From Lunularia cruciata (lineage: Eukaryota > Streptophyta > Marchantiopsida > Lunulariales > Lunulariaceae): DNA of 64,000 nt. Below, piece after piece: positions 1 through 12,694 of this stretch; the first letter of the stretch is position 1, and every line of letters begins with the position of its first letter. Location of the stretch: NCBI GenBank assembly GCA_948567375.1, contig OX419755.1, positions 6,329,001 through 6,393,000 of the forward strand, given 5' to 3'. Under the pieces are notes generated by a model, which saw only the letters and a program-made list of their open reading frames with translations, searched no databases and was not told the DNA's origin. The translations under genes and the position numbers were made by a program.

Positions 1-114
1 AAGAAGACTGCAGCAGAAATTGCAACTATGGAGATATCCAACGCACAACCAAGCACTTCGCTTTGGTATTTATCTTGTATGCTCAAAAGGTTGTCTGCCA
101 ACAAGATTGTGTAG
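1..114 (+). CDS. Possible last coding exon of a gene entering from the left
   Basis: The first bases are open in frame 1 for 37 codons, starting KKTAAEIATMEIS, and end at TAG 112-114. This could be the C-terminal exon of a plus-strand gene whose body lies outside the window. It would be convergent with the G-patch gene that ends at 403. No domain is recognisable and an open stretch this short can arise by chance, so it is a weak call. Confidence 0.15.
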   Translation, partial: KKTAAEIATMEISNAQPSTSLWYLSCMLKRLSANKIV

Positions 115-402
115 AGATTCCTTGCTTTTCGGAAACTGGAGCTTTTGATAACGAGCGTCTTCTAGGCAGCTGCTATGTACGGAGACCTCAGCAGGAGATG
201 GAAGTCACAGCATCCAAGTATTGTCTGCAAGTAATACTACACTGCTATGAGAAAAATGGGAGGCAATGGGAACCTGCTTAAGCAATCTGTATGTACATAA
301 ATTATCTATTAGTGACAGAACGAGGCTTTTAGCCACGGTCTAGACTACGTTAATGTACTTTTGTGATCATGATATTTGACAAAAATTTTAATCACAAATG
401 GT

Positions 403-1818
403 TTAAGGATTTTCCGGCCAGAATTCTCTATAGAAATCTCGAGCAAAGGCAGCCTCCAGTATTCGCTCTGTTTCTTCTTGCATCTTTTTTGCCTTCTTCG
501 ACAAGTTTTTCTCCTGTTTGCTCTTCTTTGTCTCCCGTGTTTCCTATCCTCAAAAGAACAACCCGTCAGGTTACCAGTTTTGATCCTATTCAAGCAAACC
601 ACCTAACGAATCTAAAACTGCACGCGACCATGAATGGGGTGTATATCATCAATAAAATCAGCTGGAAATCCGTGGCAATCAAACCATCACCGGACGCATG
701 TTGGGAATTCATGTTTGTTGATGGTACAGGTTCCAAGTTACTCTACATCCCAAAAAGTAAAGGAGGATCACATGAAGTTCGAGGATCATGCAACGTTCGA
801 TGGTGTGCTTCAAGACCTGATACTGTAAATAAGACGTCACAGTCCCAGAGAAGTTCCAAAGTGAATCATCTGTTGCCCTTCTTCGCATGACTTGCCCGAA
901 CTGCCCTTTAAGGCAACTTGTATGGAAGGTACAACGTCAACTAAGGTATTGCATGAGAGGATGAAGAGACTAGTTAAAACACTAGAGAGCATACCTCAGC
1001 AGACACTTCTTGATGCAACGTTCCATCGCTCCTTCTAGTTACTTTCTTCTCGGCTCCAATTCCACGCCTATCCAATTTGAAGGGAGCTTCCACTGGATTA
1101 AGCCTGCCCTAAAATTCTCAAAATCAGAACTCAGCTTAGGGGATTGACGCATTGTAGACGTGATGGTGCTGTTTGACGTAACACTGCCTGATCTCCATTA
1201 AGACCTTCTTGCCAGTGACAACCAGACAACAGACGTGAACTAAAGCTACGCATATGTACTCGGTCAACCAGGCTTAATACCTTCAAACTTCAATGCGACT
1301 TTACCTGCTCGGAAGCTCCAAGCCCAGTTCCTTCCTTCCACCCTGACTTCTTTAGCAACTGGAAGAGAACAACAAAGGTAAATGGCAAATATCAGCTGAA
1401 GAAGACAAGGCACTTCCACATTATGGAGAAAGAAAGCATCGCAAGAGCTACTACAATGGAACAAGCAAAGCCAGGGCCGAGGCTTCTAGGAATGAAGCTG
1501 TAGAGAAAGAATTCTTACTCTGAAACCGACGTTCGTCTCTGATAGATTTGTTGATGCCTTTGATCTTCCTACTTCTTGTTGCACTTCTGAGGACGGTGGA
1601 AGATCCATAGGCAGGCCCATGAGATCAGAGAATATAGATGCAGAACTTGGCTGGGCACTGCTCGAGGTGTCCCCAGCTTGTATCTTCTTCCAGTTACTCC
1701 TTTCGTAACCGTCTGAACTTTTCACAAAGCTAGATCTGGATCGGGGTGCCATCTCCATTCTCTCCTTGGACAAGAACTTCAAAGCCCTTTGTCTGGAACC
1801 ATCCTCAGAATTGGCCAT
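403..1818 (-). CDS. G-patch domain protein, four exons, 202 aa
   Basis: Exons on the minus strand are 1818-1519, 1358-1305, 1108-995 and 543-403, and all junctions are phase 0. Donors read GTAAGA, GTAAAG and GTATGC; acceptors end in CAG or TAG. The joined protein starts MANSEDGSRQRALKF. A serine-rich N-terminal half of about 95 residues contains SIFSDLMGLPMDLP. A G-patch follows at about residues 96-130 (core LLKKSGWKEGTGLGASEQ, then GRLNPVEAP). The C-terminus is a lysine/glutamate-rich helix ending DFYREFWPENP. G-patch proteins usually bind RNA or activate DEAH helicases in splicing or ribosome assembly, so a nuclear RNA role is likely by family but not shown here. An in-frame ATG at 1890 would add 24 residues; I chose 1818 because the added part looks like untranslated sequence. 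Short plant G-patch proteins with a similar end exist, but I cannot name the exact orthologue. Confidence 0.82.
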
Positions 1819-3022
1819 AATGTAATTACTGGTAACTACTGATTTAAGATATATTGACGTTGTACAAGGAGGTGTCGTGGCTAAGATCATGGGGATAGCC
1901 CACGCGATAGTGTTTCTCCGTCGCGAATGCTGCTTGAATCTTTTGGTACATGGGTTTATGATTTCTGCTCAAACTTGTGGATCTGCAATCCAAAGAAGTC
2001 CTGTAAAGGAGATAGAATTCTCAGTTGCTATTTTCAATAGAAAGATGCACCTGCGGTCCTATATCATGAAAACATGAAGGTGAAGTTGCGGGAATAAAGT
2101 CGGTCATGTGGCGGTCATAGCTTCCTCCGTTGGCTATCAGAACCATAATGGAGGTGACACCAAAAGATTCCGACGTGAAGTGATTAGAAAGCTGTTCAAA
2201 TCTATCCCAGGCACCTATTTTTCAAAGCCTATATCATAAAACGTACGTTCAGCAAGCCAGAACATTGAGTCACCTCGCTAGATAACCCTAACCATGAGTC
2301 TGGAGGACAGAAACTTGAAATTTCACAAATTTGCAAATGCATCCCGCACCAGACCTCTTCCAAACGTAATTCCATATATTCCAAAAATTTGACTGGAGGG
2401 CACGCAATAAACATCCATAGTTCCTACACCGTTTATCCACCATTACACTCCCAGTAGCAATATTTCTTACCTCAATTTCAACACCATCTCCTCACAGCAG
2501 TTTAAAAGTAACCGCTGCGGCATATCAAACCAACGTCCTCTTCATCACGCGATCGAAACTATAGACAAACTACGCCTTGCCAAAAAACGCTGTTCTACAA
2601 TCTGCGTTCAGCAGCCGGGGTGCAAAGTGCCTCCAACCAACCGGCTGAAATAATAAAAAACCGAGCAGAATGTTCTAAAACCTTCGCCCCGAGTTGCAGG
2701 AAACCAGTAGTAAGGGAAATTCCACGAAATTCAATTCAATTCAATGCCGACACAATTCCGCAACACCAACTTCTCAAAATCTTCAATTCAAACTCCTGGC
2801 ACCACCAGCTCGATGACTGCTGTTCCTTTGAAGATCAGTGAACCGTACCTTTAAGTTGAGGAAGGAATATTCCGTCCTTAGCGTATCTTCGCCTTTAACT
2901 GCGGGAGAAATTCTCTAGAGATTCTAAGAAATTGTTTCTTTGGGTTTAAGGAGTTCGTAGGCTCCAGAGAGGGTTTAAGGGACGAGAGATTTTGAGGGGT
3001 TCAGGAAGGGGCGAGTGAAGCA
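1819..3022. promoter_or_regulatory. Head-to-head intergenic region, likely shared promoter
   Basis: This 1.2-kb stretch lies between the start codons of the divergent G-patch gene and the plus-strand gene at 3023. It must hold both 5' leaders and both promoters. Short ORFs here show no conserved features. I see no clear TATA box in a fixed position. Confidence 0.5.
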
Positions 3023-4675
3023 ATGGGGAGTGATAGCTCGTCGGATGACGAGGATGAAGAGCAAAAGGCGAGGATGCGGAGCGTGGCAATCGACTCTAGC
3101 GCTGTCATAAACATTGCTGCCGGTCGTGGTGCAGATAACAGCACTGCGAAACTCACCTCGAAAAGGAAGAAAATGCCCGACGATGATGAAGATTTTGACG
3201 GAAATGGTGGTCTCAAGTTTGCTCAGAAAAGGGTAGGGTACAGTCAATTTCACTTACAGTTCTGTTCGAAATCAGAGTTCTTTGATTTCTGTAATCTGGT
3301 CAATAACAAAAGTATTATGTAAGATGTAAGTAAATAATAGAAACAGGATTTCAGTCATCGACTTCAATTTGAGTGCAACAAGCGATGAATTGCTGCCCAA
3401 GTCTTCCTTTCGCTAGTTGGTGGCATAACTTTTGAGAACCCTATTTGTTTCCTTTCTTTTTGTTTTGTTTAGACTTGCAGCTCTTCTAGTAAGATTTCAA
3501 AATTGAGATGTCTCTGGTGAGTGGGACTTTTCAGATGGATGTACACACCAGAAGTTTCAATCTTCAACTGCTTAACATAGACCATGCACTAAGTTGCAGG
3601 TTCAAGATCTTCTCCACCAGCATCTGGATAGAAGTCTTGGTACAAGTTTTGTGGATGTAGCAGCTGAGCCGTCACCCGTACCCAAAAGTCAAGAAAACGA
3701 GGAATTTGATGGACAAGTCCGTTTATTCAGCCGAGGTCCTCTTGGGATCAACTTGAAGAAACCTGGTAAGAAGAATTTCACCACAGGCTTCATTCAGCAG
3801 TTTGTTCACTTAAAACCAGTCACCTGTATTATCGAGACGTTGAGCAGCCTTTTCTTTCGAAGCATCTCGAATCATGACACGACTCCTTGTGTACATTCTA
3901 TGATCTAGTTTTTCCATATCCGAAAGACAGCATTTGTAAGGTCAGTCTTTAGCTCGTTGACAAAGTTGAAGACAAATGAAGATAAACCTGGTTTGCTATT
4001 GCGCTATATAGGATGGCACGAAGTCTTTTGCGAGCTTTTGAGAAGTCGACTAATTCATGCACTTAATTTACTGCAGAGCGTCCGAAGCAAACGACTCGAC
4101 CAAAGCGTTATGACAGTAGTGACGAGGATGAAACTGAGGTAATGAGAAATGGATTTTGTGCCTTTATGTATTTACTTTACTTTAGCATCACAGTGCATCA
4201 GATATGCATATCAAAGAACCCAATTTTTACCAATTGTCATCAGGTAACTCTCCAGGGTGTCTGCTTAAAGCCCCATCTGAAACCCAGCCTAAGGATAACA
4301 GGGACTTGCAGACAGGACATCAGAGTGTTGCTACGCTTTGATTCTCTTCTCTGTTTTATCTTATAGCAGAGATAATAAACCTGCCGTCTTTCTGTGCAGA
4401 AAATCTCACGACTGCAGGCCGCGTCTGTGGAAGGCACTACTCTACTACGCGAAGCTGAAACAGCTCAAGCAAAAGCTCGTGCCAAGTCTATAAAAGCAAT
4501 AGAAGCTGGCAAGAAGGCAGACAAGGAAGAACAACAGAGAGTAGCAAAGCTGAGGAGGGAAAGAGGGGAGAAGTGGCTGCCAAAAATTGCATCCGAATTG
4601 AGAAAGACTAAAGAACTAGTTCCAAGTAGTGAAGGTCAAATTGGAAGAGTCATGGACGTGGAGGCGAGAACATGA
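3023..4675 (+). CDS. Conserved acidic/coiled-coil protein of unknown function, four exons, 237 aa
   Basis: Exons are 3023-3232, 3600-3765, 4077-4138 and 4400-4675, with junction phases 0, 1 and 0. Introns begin GTAGGG, GTAAGA and GTAATG, and acceptors are GCAG, GCAG and TGCAG. The protein starts MGSDSSSDDEDEEQKAR, a casein-kinase-like acidic serine stretch, followed by basic KRKK. The middle has the sequence FSRGPLGINLKKP and a second acidic patch, RYDSSDEDETE. The last exon is a long charged alanine-rich helix (LLREAETAQAKARAK) ending near RRERGEKWLPKIASELR. The GEKWLP helix looks like a conserved motif, but I do not recognise a named family. Composition suggests a nuclear or nucleolar protein. 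The extra open frame at 4241-4360 was left out because including it would break the phase. Confidence 0.75.
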
Positions 4676-6126
4676 ACGCTACGGAAATCATGCACAGATA
4701 TTGGAAGAATTATACATAAGGCTGGGTAACAGCCTCTGAAACGCCGCCACGAGAGCTTGTTTTCTAGAAGATATTAAGAGCGAGACGTGATTATCCACTT
4801 CGTCTCCATCATTATTCATAATGCCAACGCAGGGGGTTATTCTGATATTCACATTTATTTCAATTGAATTATCTATAAAAAGGTAACCGAGCCTTGTTCC
4901 TGAATGTAAAGACTTGGCACTTTATACCTGAAAAGGGAATATTGTAGTAAAGATTTGCCAAATCCATATTGAGATGTTGTCCTGTACCGAAGCCTCGCTG
5001 AGCATAACCATAACATGATCAAGGACTTTTAAAATGTTTCTAGAAAATAGAACTACGATGCTCACCGCTGAACAAAGATCTTTGTATCCTTAGGTTGAAG
5101 GGTGATTAGACTTGAAACTTTATGAATATTATTTGGTCTTTGAGGGTTGGATGGGGATCAGGGAGTGCTGGCGCGAATAGAGATGTGATAGATTCTCTCA
5201 TAAAAATGGGTCAGAATTCTGGAGAATTGTTGTGTTGAATAGAACTGTTAAAAGCCGGTAGGTCGGTAGGCGCGAGGACATTGACAATTTGTTAAAGCCG
5301 GAATAAAAGAATACAAGTTGGTTTTCGACATTAGTTCGAGGATACAAGAAAAAAGACTTTGTTGGTGCAGTGCCAAAGTAGGACCTGAACACAAGGCCCT
5401 TGAGGGGAAAAAGTCCAGTTGACCATTCACTGGAGTCCATTCCTGTCTGACTGGGAGAAAACTTGGAACTTTCAGGACAGTAAACCTTTGTGGTCTTAGG
5501 ACTTCGAAGATGACCTATTTATGGTCATTCACCTGATCTTCCCTCTCAAACTTGAATGGGAAAGTAGAGCAAAAAAGGTTGCGGAAAGTCCTATTGAAAT
5601 CTATTGTTAACCACAGAATTCCATTATTTGCAGTGGACCTCAGTGGAATTCCAGTCTATCAAACTTCCAACCCATGCAACTGAACTCCTAGCTCGTGACC
5701 CCAATCTCACTATAAAGCTGGACATCATCCCACAAATTTGTCGAGATTGGGGATCCCATTCCAAGCAGACTTCGTCACTTGGAGAGAGAACACCTTCAGC
5801 TGTTCAGGAATTGGTGTAAGATCAAGGTTTGCAGTACAAGCAAGTTTCCCTCTCAGGATCTCCAAGTCTCATGAAATTGCTGAAGCAACAAATTGCTGCA
5901 CACAGATGTTTCCACAGTCAATAAAAGATTCTCACAAGTTGATGAGCCGAAACGGAAAACTGCATATTATCCCACAGTTGGTAAAGGGAACACAAACTTA
6001 GCTTAAATTTCTGATTAAGGAATAAAACAATAACAGCAAACATCAAATTTGTAGGTCTACTTCACAAACGATGAAACGTATACAAAATGAGCTACTCCCA
6101 TGGATCTGCACAGGATAACGTGGAAA
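4676..6126. other. Intergenic region between convergent genes
   Basis: This stretch holds the 3' ends of the convergent genes at 4675 and 6127. Two overlapping plus-strand ORFs at 5604-6001 show no domain, no splice-consistent partner and no family resemblance. I see no RNA gene or repeat. Confidence 0.4.
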
Positions 6127-8405
6127 CTAAGTCGGGGATTTTGTGTTTTGGCTTGGTACCTCCTGAGCATGTCTCGAACATCCAACAAAAGCTTGCACAA
6201 TCTTGGCGCACAACAGGGGATTCTGAAACACCAAACATTAATTGAATGTGAATAAATCAGGGCATGGGGCATTGCGTGATCTGGAGGCATTTCAATTACA
6301 AGTAGGCCCTCTACGCGCAAATTGAGCTCGACTAATGTCCAGCAACTCACAGTTCCAGAAGTCACTGACCTACATAATGATGAAACCGAGTCTAGGCGCA
6401 TGTATACCTTTGAATTTTCTTTGTAGCAATCAACACAAGCTGCTCGCTCACTAGTACAAGGCGGAGGATGTGATGGAGCCCTGAAACAAAAGAGCAAAGG
6501 CGATCAAAGAACATACACTACTTTAACAGTAGCTAAAAGTGATGGTTACTGCTCGAGCTCTTTGATGCAAAATCTCTTTCATGTCATGTGTGCATGTGGA
6601 AGCAAATTGATCATAAAAAATCCCTTACAGAACACGTGTCCCGGAATGGAGCATACCTGTATTGCTTGTCTTTGAGTTCTCGAGCCATTTCCTTCACCTT
6701 TTCCAACTCATGGTCCCCTTGCTTGTGCAATCTTTGAGCAATTTTTTCCTGCACGTATCTTGAACTACTCAATTCTAGGCCGAATTAAAGTACACTCTCA
6801 AAACTCCATACAACGAATCCTATGATTAAAAAGGTTATGAACTGCTGTCATAAGGTTGTAGACACGGAGGTCAATTAAGAGGAGTTTCAATCACGTTACA
6901 TGCACATGCAACCGCTATATTGTCTGTTTCTGGGTTCTTCATACCTAGTACCCACTTGGTACAGGACATCCCCGAAGAAGTTTTAGCAATCAGTTACTGA
7001 ACTACGTAAGAAGCATATCAACCATCCCGAAATTCACAACTAGGCCGTATTGCAAATTGATGATACATTTCACGCACTAATCGTCACTCCAACTCCTTCA
7101 AATTTGATGTTCGACAGCGAACTCGACATTGTAGACTAAAGAGCACTTACACTTTCTTCTATGGCCTGATATACAGGAGCAAGCTCTCTCTTAAAATCAG
7201 CGACAGGTTGAGCAGGTTGAGGGCCACCGAAGAGACCACCAAACGGAGCCTGTGGTCCAAGAAAAGAAGGTAGATATGGATCCCGGACTGGAACTCCTGC
7301 TGCTGGTGTCGCCTGGCTTTCCTGATCCTGTATCCTGTCTTCAGTTGGTAAGGGATTTAGTGACTCGCGCTTCTCTCTGGCAGGCCTTCTACGTCGGGGT
7401 CTCTTTTCCTCACGAGTCAACCTTTGCATAAGCTCAGGGGTCACCTGCAAATTAGATACAGAAACAAATAACATGTATGAGAAACCGTTTGACAAAGCGA
7501 AATCAAACCGCAACTAAACCACTGGCACTTACTACGAGTCACAACCTCTGTATACCTTCAGATGCTCCAAACACAGTTTTCATGAAATAAGTTGTGTTTG
7601 GAAGTCTGGCACAAAATGCTACACTGTACTCTATCTTCAACAATTTGCTCCAATTTCTAGAGACAAACATATCATTGACTGCTAGGTTCATCTCCTTGCC
7701 TGATTTAAAATCGTGACTATCGTGTAGAAAGACTAGTATAAACAATTCTTCTCGAAACAAAGCTCTCAACTGGATCAGCTTCCACGTGTAGACAGAGCAG
7801 AGGTTTCCTTACCGGATCACAGGAAGAGAAACTCTCAGAAAAAAATTTATTGAGATTCTGAAACTCGGCTTGCTACCGTACTCTCTAGAGTTAGAAAATG
7901 CCCACCTCACCCAAAAGTTTATGTTTTAGTGTACAGTGAGTTGAAATCGCGACTGTAATGGCCGAAAATTGGAGACATGGATCTAACAAGTTCTTGTACT
8001 TCTTAAGCATTTAAGACTTTCAAAATTCGTCTCCGTACGCGAACTTCAAGGTCTAAGGAGTTTGATGATCCTAACAGCCAACAAGAAGAACGCAAAATTG
8101 ATGATCGAGCTTAATATCATTCTGCGGCAGAACCCTAAACCTTCTGGACGGGTATGAAGAATAGTCACATCTCCTTCAAGAGCGAATTTCGGAGATGCGT
8201 ATTGAACTTAAACCTGTGATCGTCCGATGTTCATTTTCACCCAAGAGGTCCCAATATGCAGCCGTCCAATCGGATCTACGAAGAGTATTACGCTTACTAC
8301 CATAAAATCCACATTTGGATTGTAAGTACGGTAATTAAGTGTTCGGTAACACGAGAGTGTGGAAGGTCTGAGAGGAAGTACCTGCAACGCAAATGGGTTG
8401 CTCAT
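6127..8405 (-). CDS. MIC19: MICOS subunit MIC19-like twin-CX9C (CHCH) protein, five exons, 192 aa
   Basis: Exons are 8405-8382, 7444-7151, 6748-6657, 6480-6408 and 6222-6127; junction phases are 0, 0, 2 and 0. The protein begins MSNPFALQ and continues VTPELMQRLTREEKRPRRRR. A proline-rich spacer follows, then a charged helix (QGDHELEKVKEMARELKDKQ). The C-terminus is a CHCH fold. Its first pair is CTSERAACVDC and its second is CAKIVQAFVGC, both exact CX9C, joined by YKENSKNPLL. This spacing and the CY-x-x-N linker match CHCHD3/MIC19. MIC19 sits on the intermembrane-space face of the inner mitochondrial membrane and helps hold cristae junctions; import uses the MIA40 disulfide relay. The first exon has only eight codons and is followed by a 937-bp intron. 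No N-terminal presequence is seen, as expected for MIA40 substrates. Confidence 0.85.
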
Positions 8406-10148
8406 CTTTCCGACTCTCTACTCAGTGCCAAATTCTTTTTCTCCCCTCCTTTCGCCGAAAAGACACTAGAACACAATCACCAATACCTGCAGCTCGCCAA
8501 TCAATCACCCACTTATACCCATCACGACTTGGTTCAATCCAGAGGTTCTAAGATCTTAGACAATTTCTCCTTCTTGACGCTCGAATTGAGCAGAATCAAC
8601 TGTCGTGCTGCAGCAACTTAACTCTGCTCGAATCTCCACCAGGACCAATCTTGACGATCTCCCGCAAGCTAAGTTCGCACGCAGGGCGGGGCGACACTGT
8701 GGGAACGAATAAGTAGACAGATGCTCCGATCTCTTCCCAGAGTACGAGCTAACCTTCATGGCCGTAGGGCCAACAAGGGCTCAGAAGTAATGTGAGTCTT
8801 TATTCTAAGGAAAGAGCGTGCCTGATTCTTACAATGACAGTAGTGCTGTCTCTCCAACCAGCCATTGTTTGGTTGCGAGATCTCAGGGTCATGGATCCCC
8901 AAATATCGGTGGTGACGGTAGACTAAAATAGGCAGTTGTTAGAGCCTAATCGTAACAAGTGTTGTTGATTAAATCGATTGAATTTGGGTAGATTTTACTT
9001 TTGGTCACAACAATTTCCCACCAGTTCTAAATTCCAAGTTTGTTCTCACTTCACCCTTACTGTACGTACACGAATGAGTAGCATTCCTAGTTTGATATTT
9101 CTCGCGTGGTGACACAGGTGAATTGATATATGTTGGTTACTTCTTCTTTGACTGGTAGTTACCTTGTTTGTTGGTTTGCTTTAAGCATGCAATTCCATGG
9201 CATATTCTTGGAGGACAAAATGTTGAAGGTTTCTAACGAAGTCATCGCTCTTGATGTGGTTTACGGACATCGTGTCTTCAACTTCATCGAAAACTTTCGT
9301 CGAGGTTGCCCTGCAGGACGCTTGGAGTGAAAGCCTTACTGAAGACAGTTCTCGCAAAGAGAGGAAGGTTGGATTCATGGTGGACTTTGAAATCACCATG
9401 TTGGCTAAGACCTCAGAAGGTGTTACGATCAGATGACTGTCTGTGTAGGATTTAATTGAATTTGCCTTCTTACATGTAAAACAATTGTAAATCAATGACT
9501 TTACAGAGAAGACGTGCTCAAAAATCGCATTACAGTCGCAATCAAAAGCTAATGCAAACGTACCACGCTTGACCTCTTGATCTTTGCTTTAGTGCAGTGA
9601 CTAATAGAGGACATAACTCATACACAGTGAGTCATACATATTAAGCTCATACAGATAATGCTGAAATGTCACGCATCGTTCAACACCAGCTTAAATACTC
9701 AGAACTGTGTCAGAAATGGTTCGCGGGTTAACAATTAATTATCAAGTCGAAGTCGAGTTTGACCATTCGAATCCGGAGACGGGATTGAACAGAAAGCAGA
9801 TCCCTTTTATCCACTGCTACAAAACATTCAAATATATTTCCCAATATTCTGATGCAGTCCAAACAGGGCCAGCCTTGAGAGAGATAAGGATTGCCTCAAC
9901 CGATCAATCTGTACATTGATATCAGTCCGGTGATGGAAATTTTTGTTGCACACAAAACCTCGCTACTCCGTGATTCTTTATCTGTGACCTACTTGTACAG
10001 AAGCTTGTGCTTGGACCAGACTCTACTGACAAAAGAATTAGAATGAATTTGATCGACCACTGTTAGAAAAAATATACACTACACTTTCCTATTATCATCA
10101 GCTCAAGAATATGAAAATGTATCCTCTGTGAGAACTGAGAAAACTTTG
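8406..10148. other. Intergenic region, MIC19-like promoter side and AP2S 3' side
   Basis: This lies between the MIC19-like start codon and the AP2S stop codon. Several short ORFs on both strands near 8556-8759 and 9130-9495 overlap each other and lack domains or codon-use signals. I see no gene, RNA or repeat here. Confidence 0.4.
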
Positions 10149-12694
10149 CTATTCTTGACGTTCCAATTCGTTCATTCGCTCGATTATAGCCTGCACATTG
10201 AGTAAACCACTTAAACGATGTTAAACATGGGTTTGTCAAATATGATCAGGTCAGAGAGCTTTGTTTCAAGAACTTGGCCCTTCCTCTATAAGGTCATGGT
10301 CCACACGAGCCATGGGTTTAAGAATGTTCTACCTTTTTACTCGTTTCTTGTAATTCACCAGCCAAGATGAACTCATCGAGTATAAGATAAACCTGGTAAG
10401 ACCAAAAAATTGTACTTTAGTCCTCATCCTGATCCAATATGCCGGTACTCTCCCTTGAAACCCACTGACTCCCTTTCCACGTCATCGCCATAGAGGATCA
10501 ACAAACCACCAGTATAACACTAGAATACTGGTACTGCAAAACAGAAGGCTCCAGTCACCATGGTAGAAGAGAGTAGATGTCCAAACTTTGCCAGCAAACA
10601 CTGAAATCTCGCGCCGACATACCTTATGGAAGTTGAATACCAAGTCCAATTCACAGACATTGCTGAAGAAATGATCTAGTATTTCCACGAAGAGATGAAT
10701 ACTCTCGAGATATGCCAGCTCATTGTCCGTGATGTCGACACACATCGAAAAGAAGAGACCTGCATAGCGCCGGTAGATGACCTTGTGTGTTCGAAACTGA
10801 CCATATCAAATTTCACAACCAGGTGTCAAATTGTCAGATATTCCCAAGGACATGTCTACAATTGTTCCCACACAGTCAGCTGAGCAGAGAACCTAATAGC
10901 AAGGTCGTGAGTGATTCAAGATAGAAATTAGGATAATACAATAATCATGCCTGATACTCGTTCAGAAGATAGTTTGGCTTGAAATGGAAAGGAGCACATA
11001 CCTCCACAAAGTTTGTGAACTTGGGGTCCCTGTTCACCACTAGTCTGTGGACCTGTATTGACAAGCAGTAACATCTATCATCAAAGTACGTCCAACCATG
11101 ACAGCAATAAGAAGACTAGCCCATACTTCAGTCAGACAAAAAGATTTGAACTCATTAAAAGGCTTTATCGACGAACATACTGATGATTGAATACACAGCT
11201 GCCATCAGACTTAATTGAGTGGGTACACATTCAGCATATAGCAGCTAAGTATAGCAACACGCACATGTTGCTCCAAATCTGACATTGGGTGACATGTTGA
11301 AGGTACCATCCTGATCAAAATGATCACAGTGGTCATTGAACAAAATTTGATTACTTGATTATTAATCAAATAATTTCGAGACATAGAAATCAAACTAATA
11401 TATCATTCATTTGGGCCCACGGGAAAGCAGACGTCGAGTTGCCATACAAACAAATGTTGCAAGAGAGATTACAACATCGAGACTTCACCTCATATTCCAA
11501 CTTGTGTTTCTCTGAATCCTCCAAGGGGACGTAGTACTTTGCGAGCCGGGTTTTCCCTTGACGATTTTGTAGCAAAATAAAGCGAATCTGATTTCAGGGC
11601 CATTCACAAATCAGATAAACAATTTGCAGTCATTATTAATGACCACACCAGCAGAGAAGGCAAGTCTGGCTAACAAGGTACGGTAGATAGTGGAAAGCAG
11701 AACCCATTAAAGAGCTCCAATCCAACCTCTTCCAGAAAATAGATAAACACCAAACTTCAAAAGATTAAGCTTAAAACAAGCAAACCAACCCTAACATGAG
11801 TACTGTAGAAAACTTTTGTTCATCGTCCAACCACTGTCGAGTGATCTTATTCCAAAATTGTGAGCTCCAGCAAGGTCATGACAGTAATTACTTTTACTAG
11901 CGCAAAAGAGCTTATCATTCGGTTCCAAAGGTGTTTACTGCGCGAACAAAATTGACAACATCCCAAGGCTACTTCCTTTTGAGAAAACGGATGGAGGAAC
12001 GCGCAAACAACTCCCGATGAAAAAACCAAGAAGATATCCCTGTGGACCACTGGCAAACGGAAACGGAAATCGAAATCGATCCCAGCAGAACCATCTCTCG
12101 CGATTCTACTTAGTAAGCTTGTCATAATTGTTGAAGTCTACCACAAGCGAACGGGCACCCAGAATCGAATAGGGAAAGCTGTATTGGCCGGTCAAGCTCC
12201 ATCACAAGATGGAAAACGGATGGAGGAACGCGCATACAACTCCCGATGAGAAAACCAAGAAGATATCCCTGGGGAACAATGGCAAACGGAAAAGGAAATC
12301 GAAATCGATCCCACCAGAACCATCTCTCACGATTCTACTTAGTAAGCATTGTAATAATTGTTAAAGTCTACCACAAGCAAACGGGCACCCAGAATCGAAT
12401 AGGGAAAGCTGTATTGGCCGGTCAAGCTCCATCACAAGAGCGATCCACCCGAGGCAAATCAAACAAATCTTCACCAATGCGGGAAAAAACAGAACCAGAA
12501 ATAGCGACAATGGCAAAACCGCCTCCTCTAATCAACTCTAACTCGACAAACATCCCCCGATCCAACGTCCATTCAATTAGACGCTACCAGTGACAACAAA
12601 CGAAGAGAATAGCCCCCCGCCCTGATCAGCATTCCTGTCATCATCATCGTCATCATCGAACAGGTTGTAGAAAAGGCCCGTGCGGAAATACCAT
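10149..12694 (-). CDS. AP2S: AP-2 complex subunit sigma, six exons, 142 aa
   Basis: Coding exons are 12694-12692 (ATG only), 11587-11489, 11052-11002, 10796-10623, 10392-10333 and 10190-10149, all phase 0. The protein has [19 protein letters not shown] at its start, then [43 protein letters not shown] and [13 protein letters not shown], ending [13 protein letters not shown]. This is the near-invariant small sigma subunit of the clathrin adaptor AP-2, which binds dileucine cargo signals at the plasma membrane during endocytosis. The total of 142 residues equals the usual family length. Exon 2 begins at Ile2 after a CAG acceptor, so the ATG must come from an upstream exon. ATG at 12692-12694 directly followed by GTATTT is the best candidate. 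The body of the gene is certain; this first exon is inferred. Confidence 0.93.
11983..12440. repeat. Tandem duplication, 2 x 229 bp, in AP2S intron 1
   Basis: Unit 1 (11983-12211) and unit 2 (12212-12440) are adjacent direct copies that differ at roughly a dozen positions. Both start GAAAACGGATGGAGGAACGC and end near TCAAGCTCCATCACAAG. They lie wholly inside the first intron of the AP2S gene and contain no coding exon. Confidence 0.9.

Noticed and set aside
4241-4366. An extra exon in the unknown gene at 3023-4675
   Set aside because: The best open frame needs a phase that neither neighbouring exon supplies; skipping it keeps phase 0 on both sides.
7539-7769. Minus-strand ORF as an exon of the MIC19-like gene
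   Set aside because: It has no splice sites in a usable phase; exon 1 (MSNPFALQ) joins exon 2 directly at phase 0.
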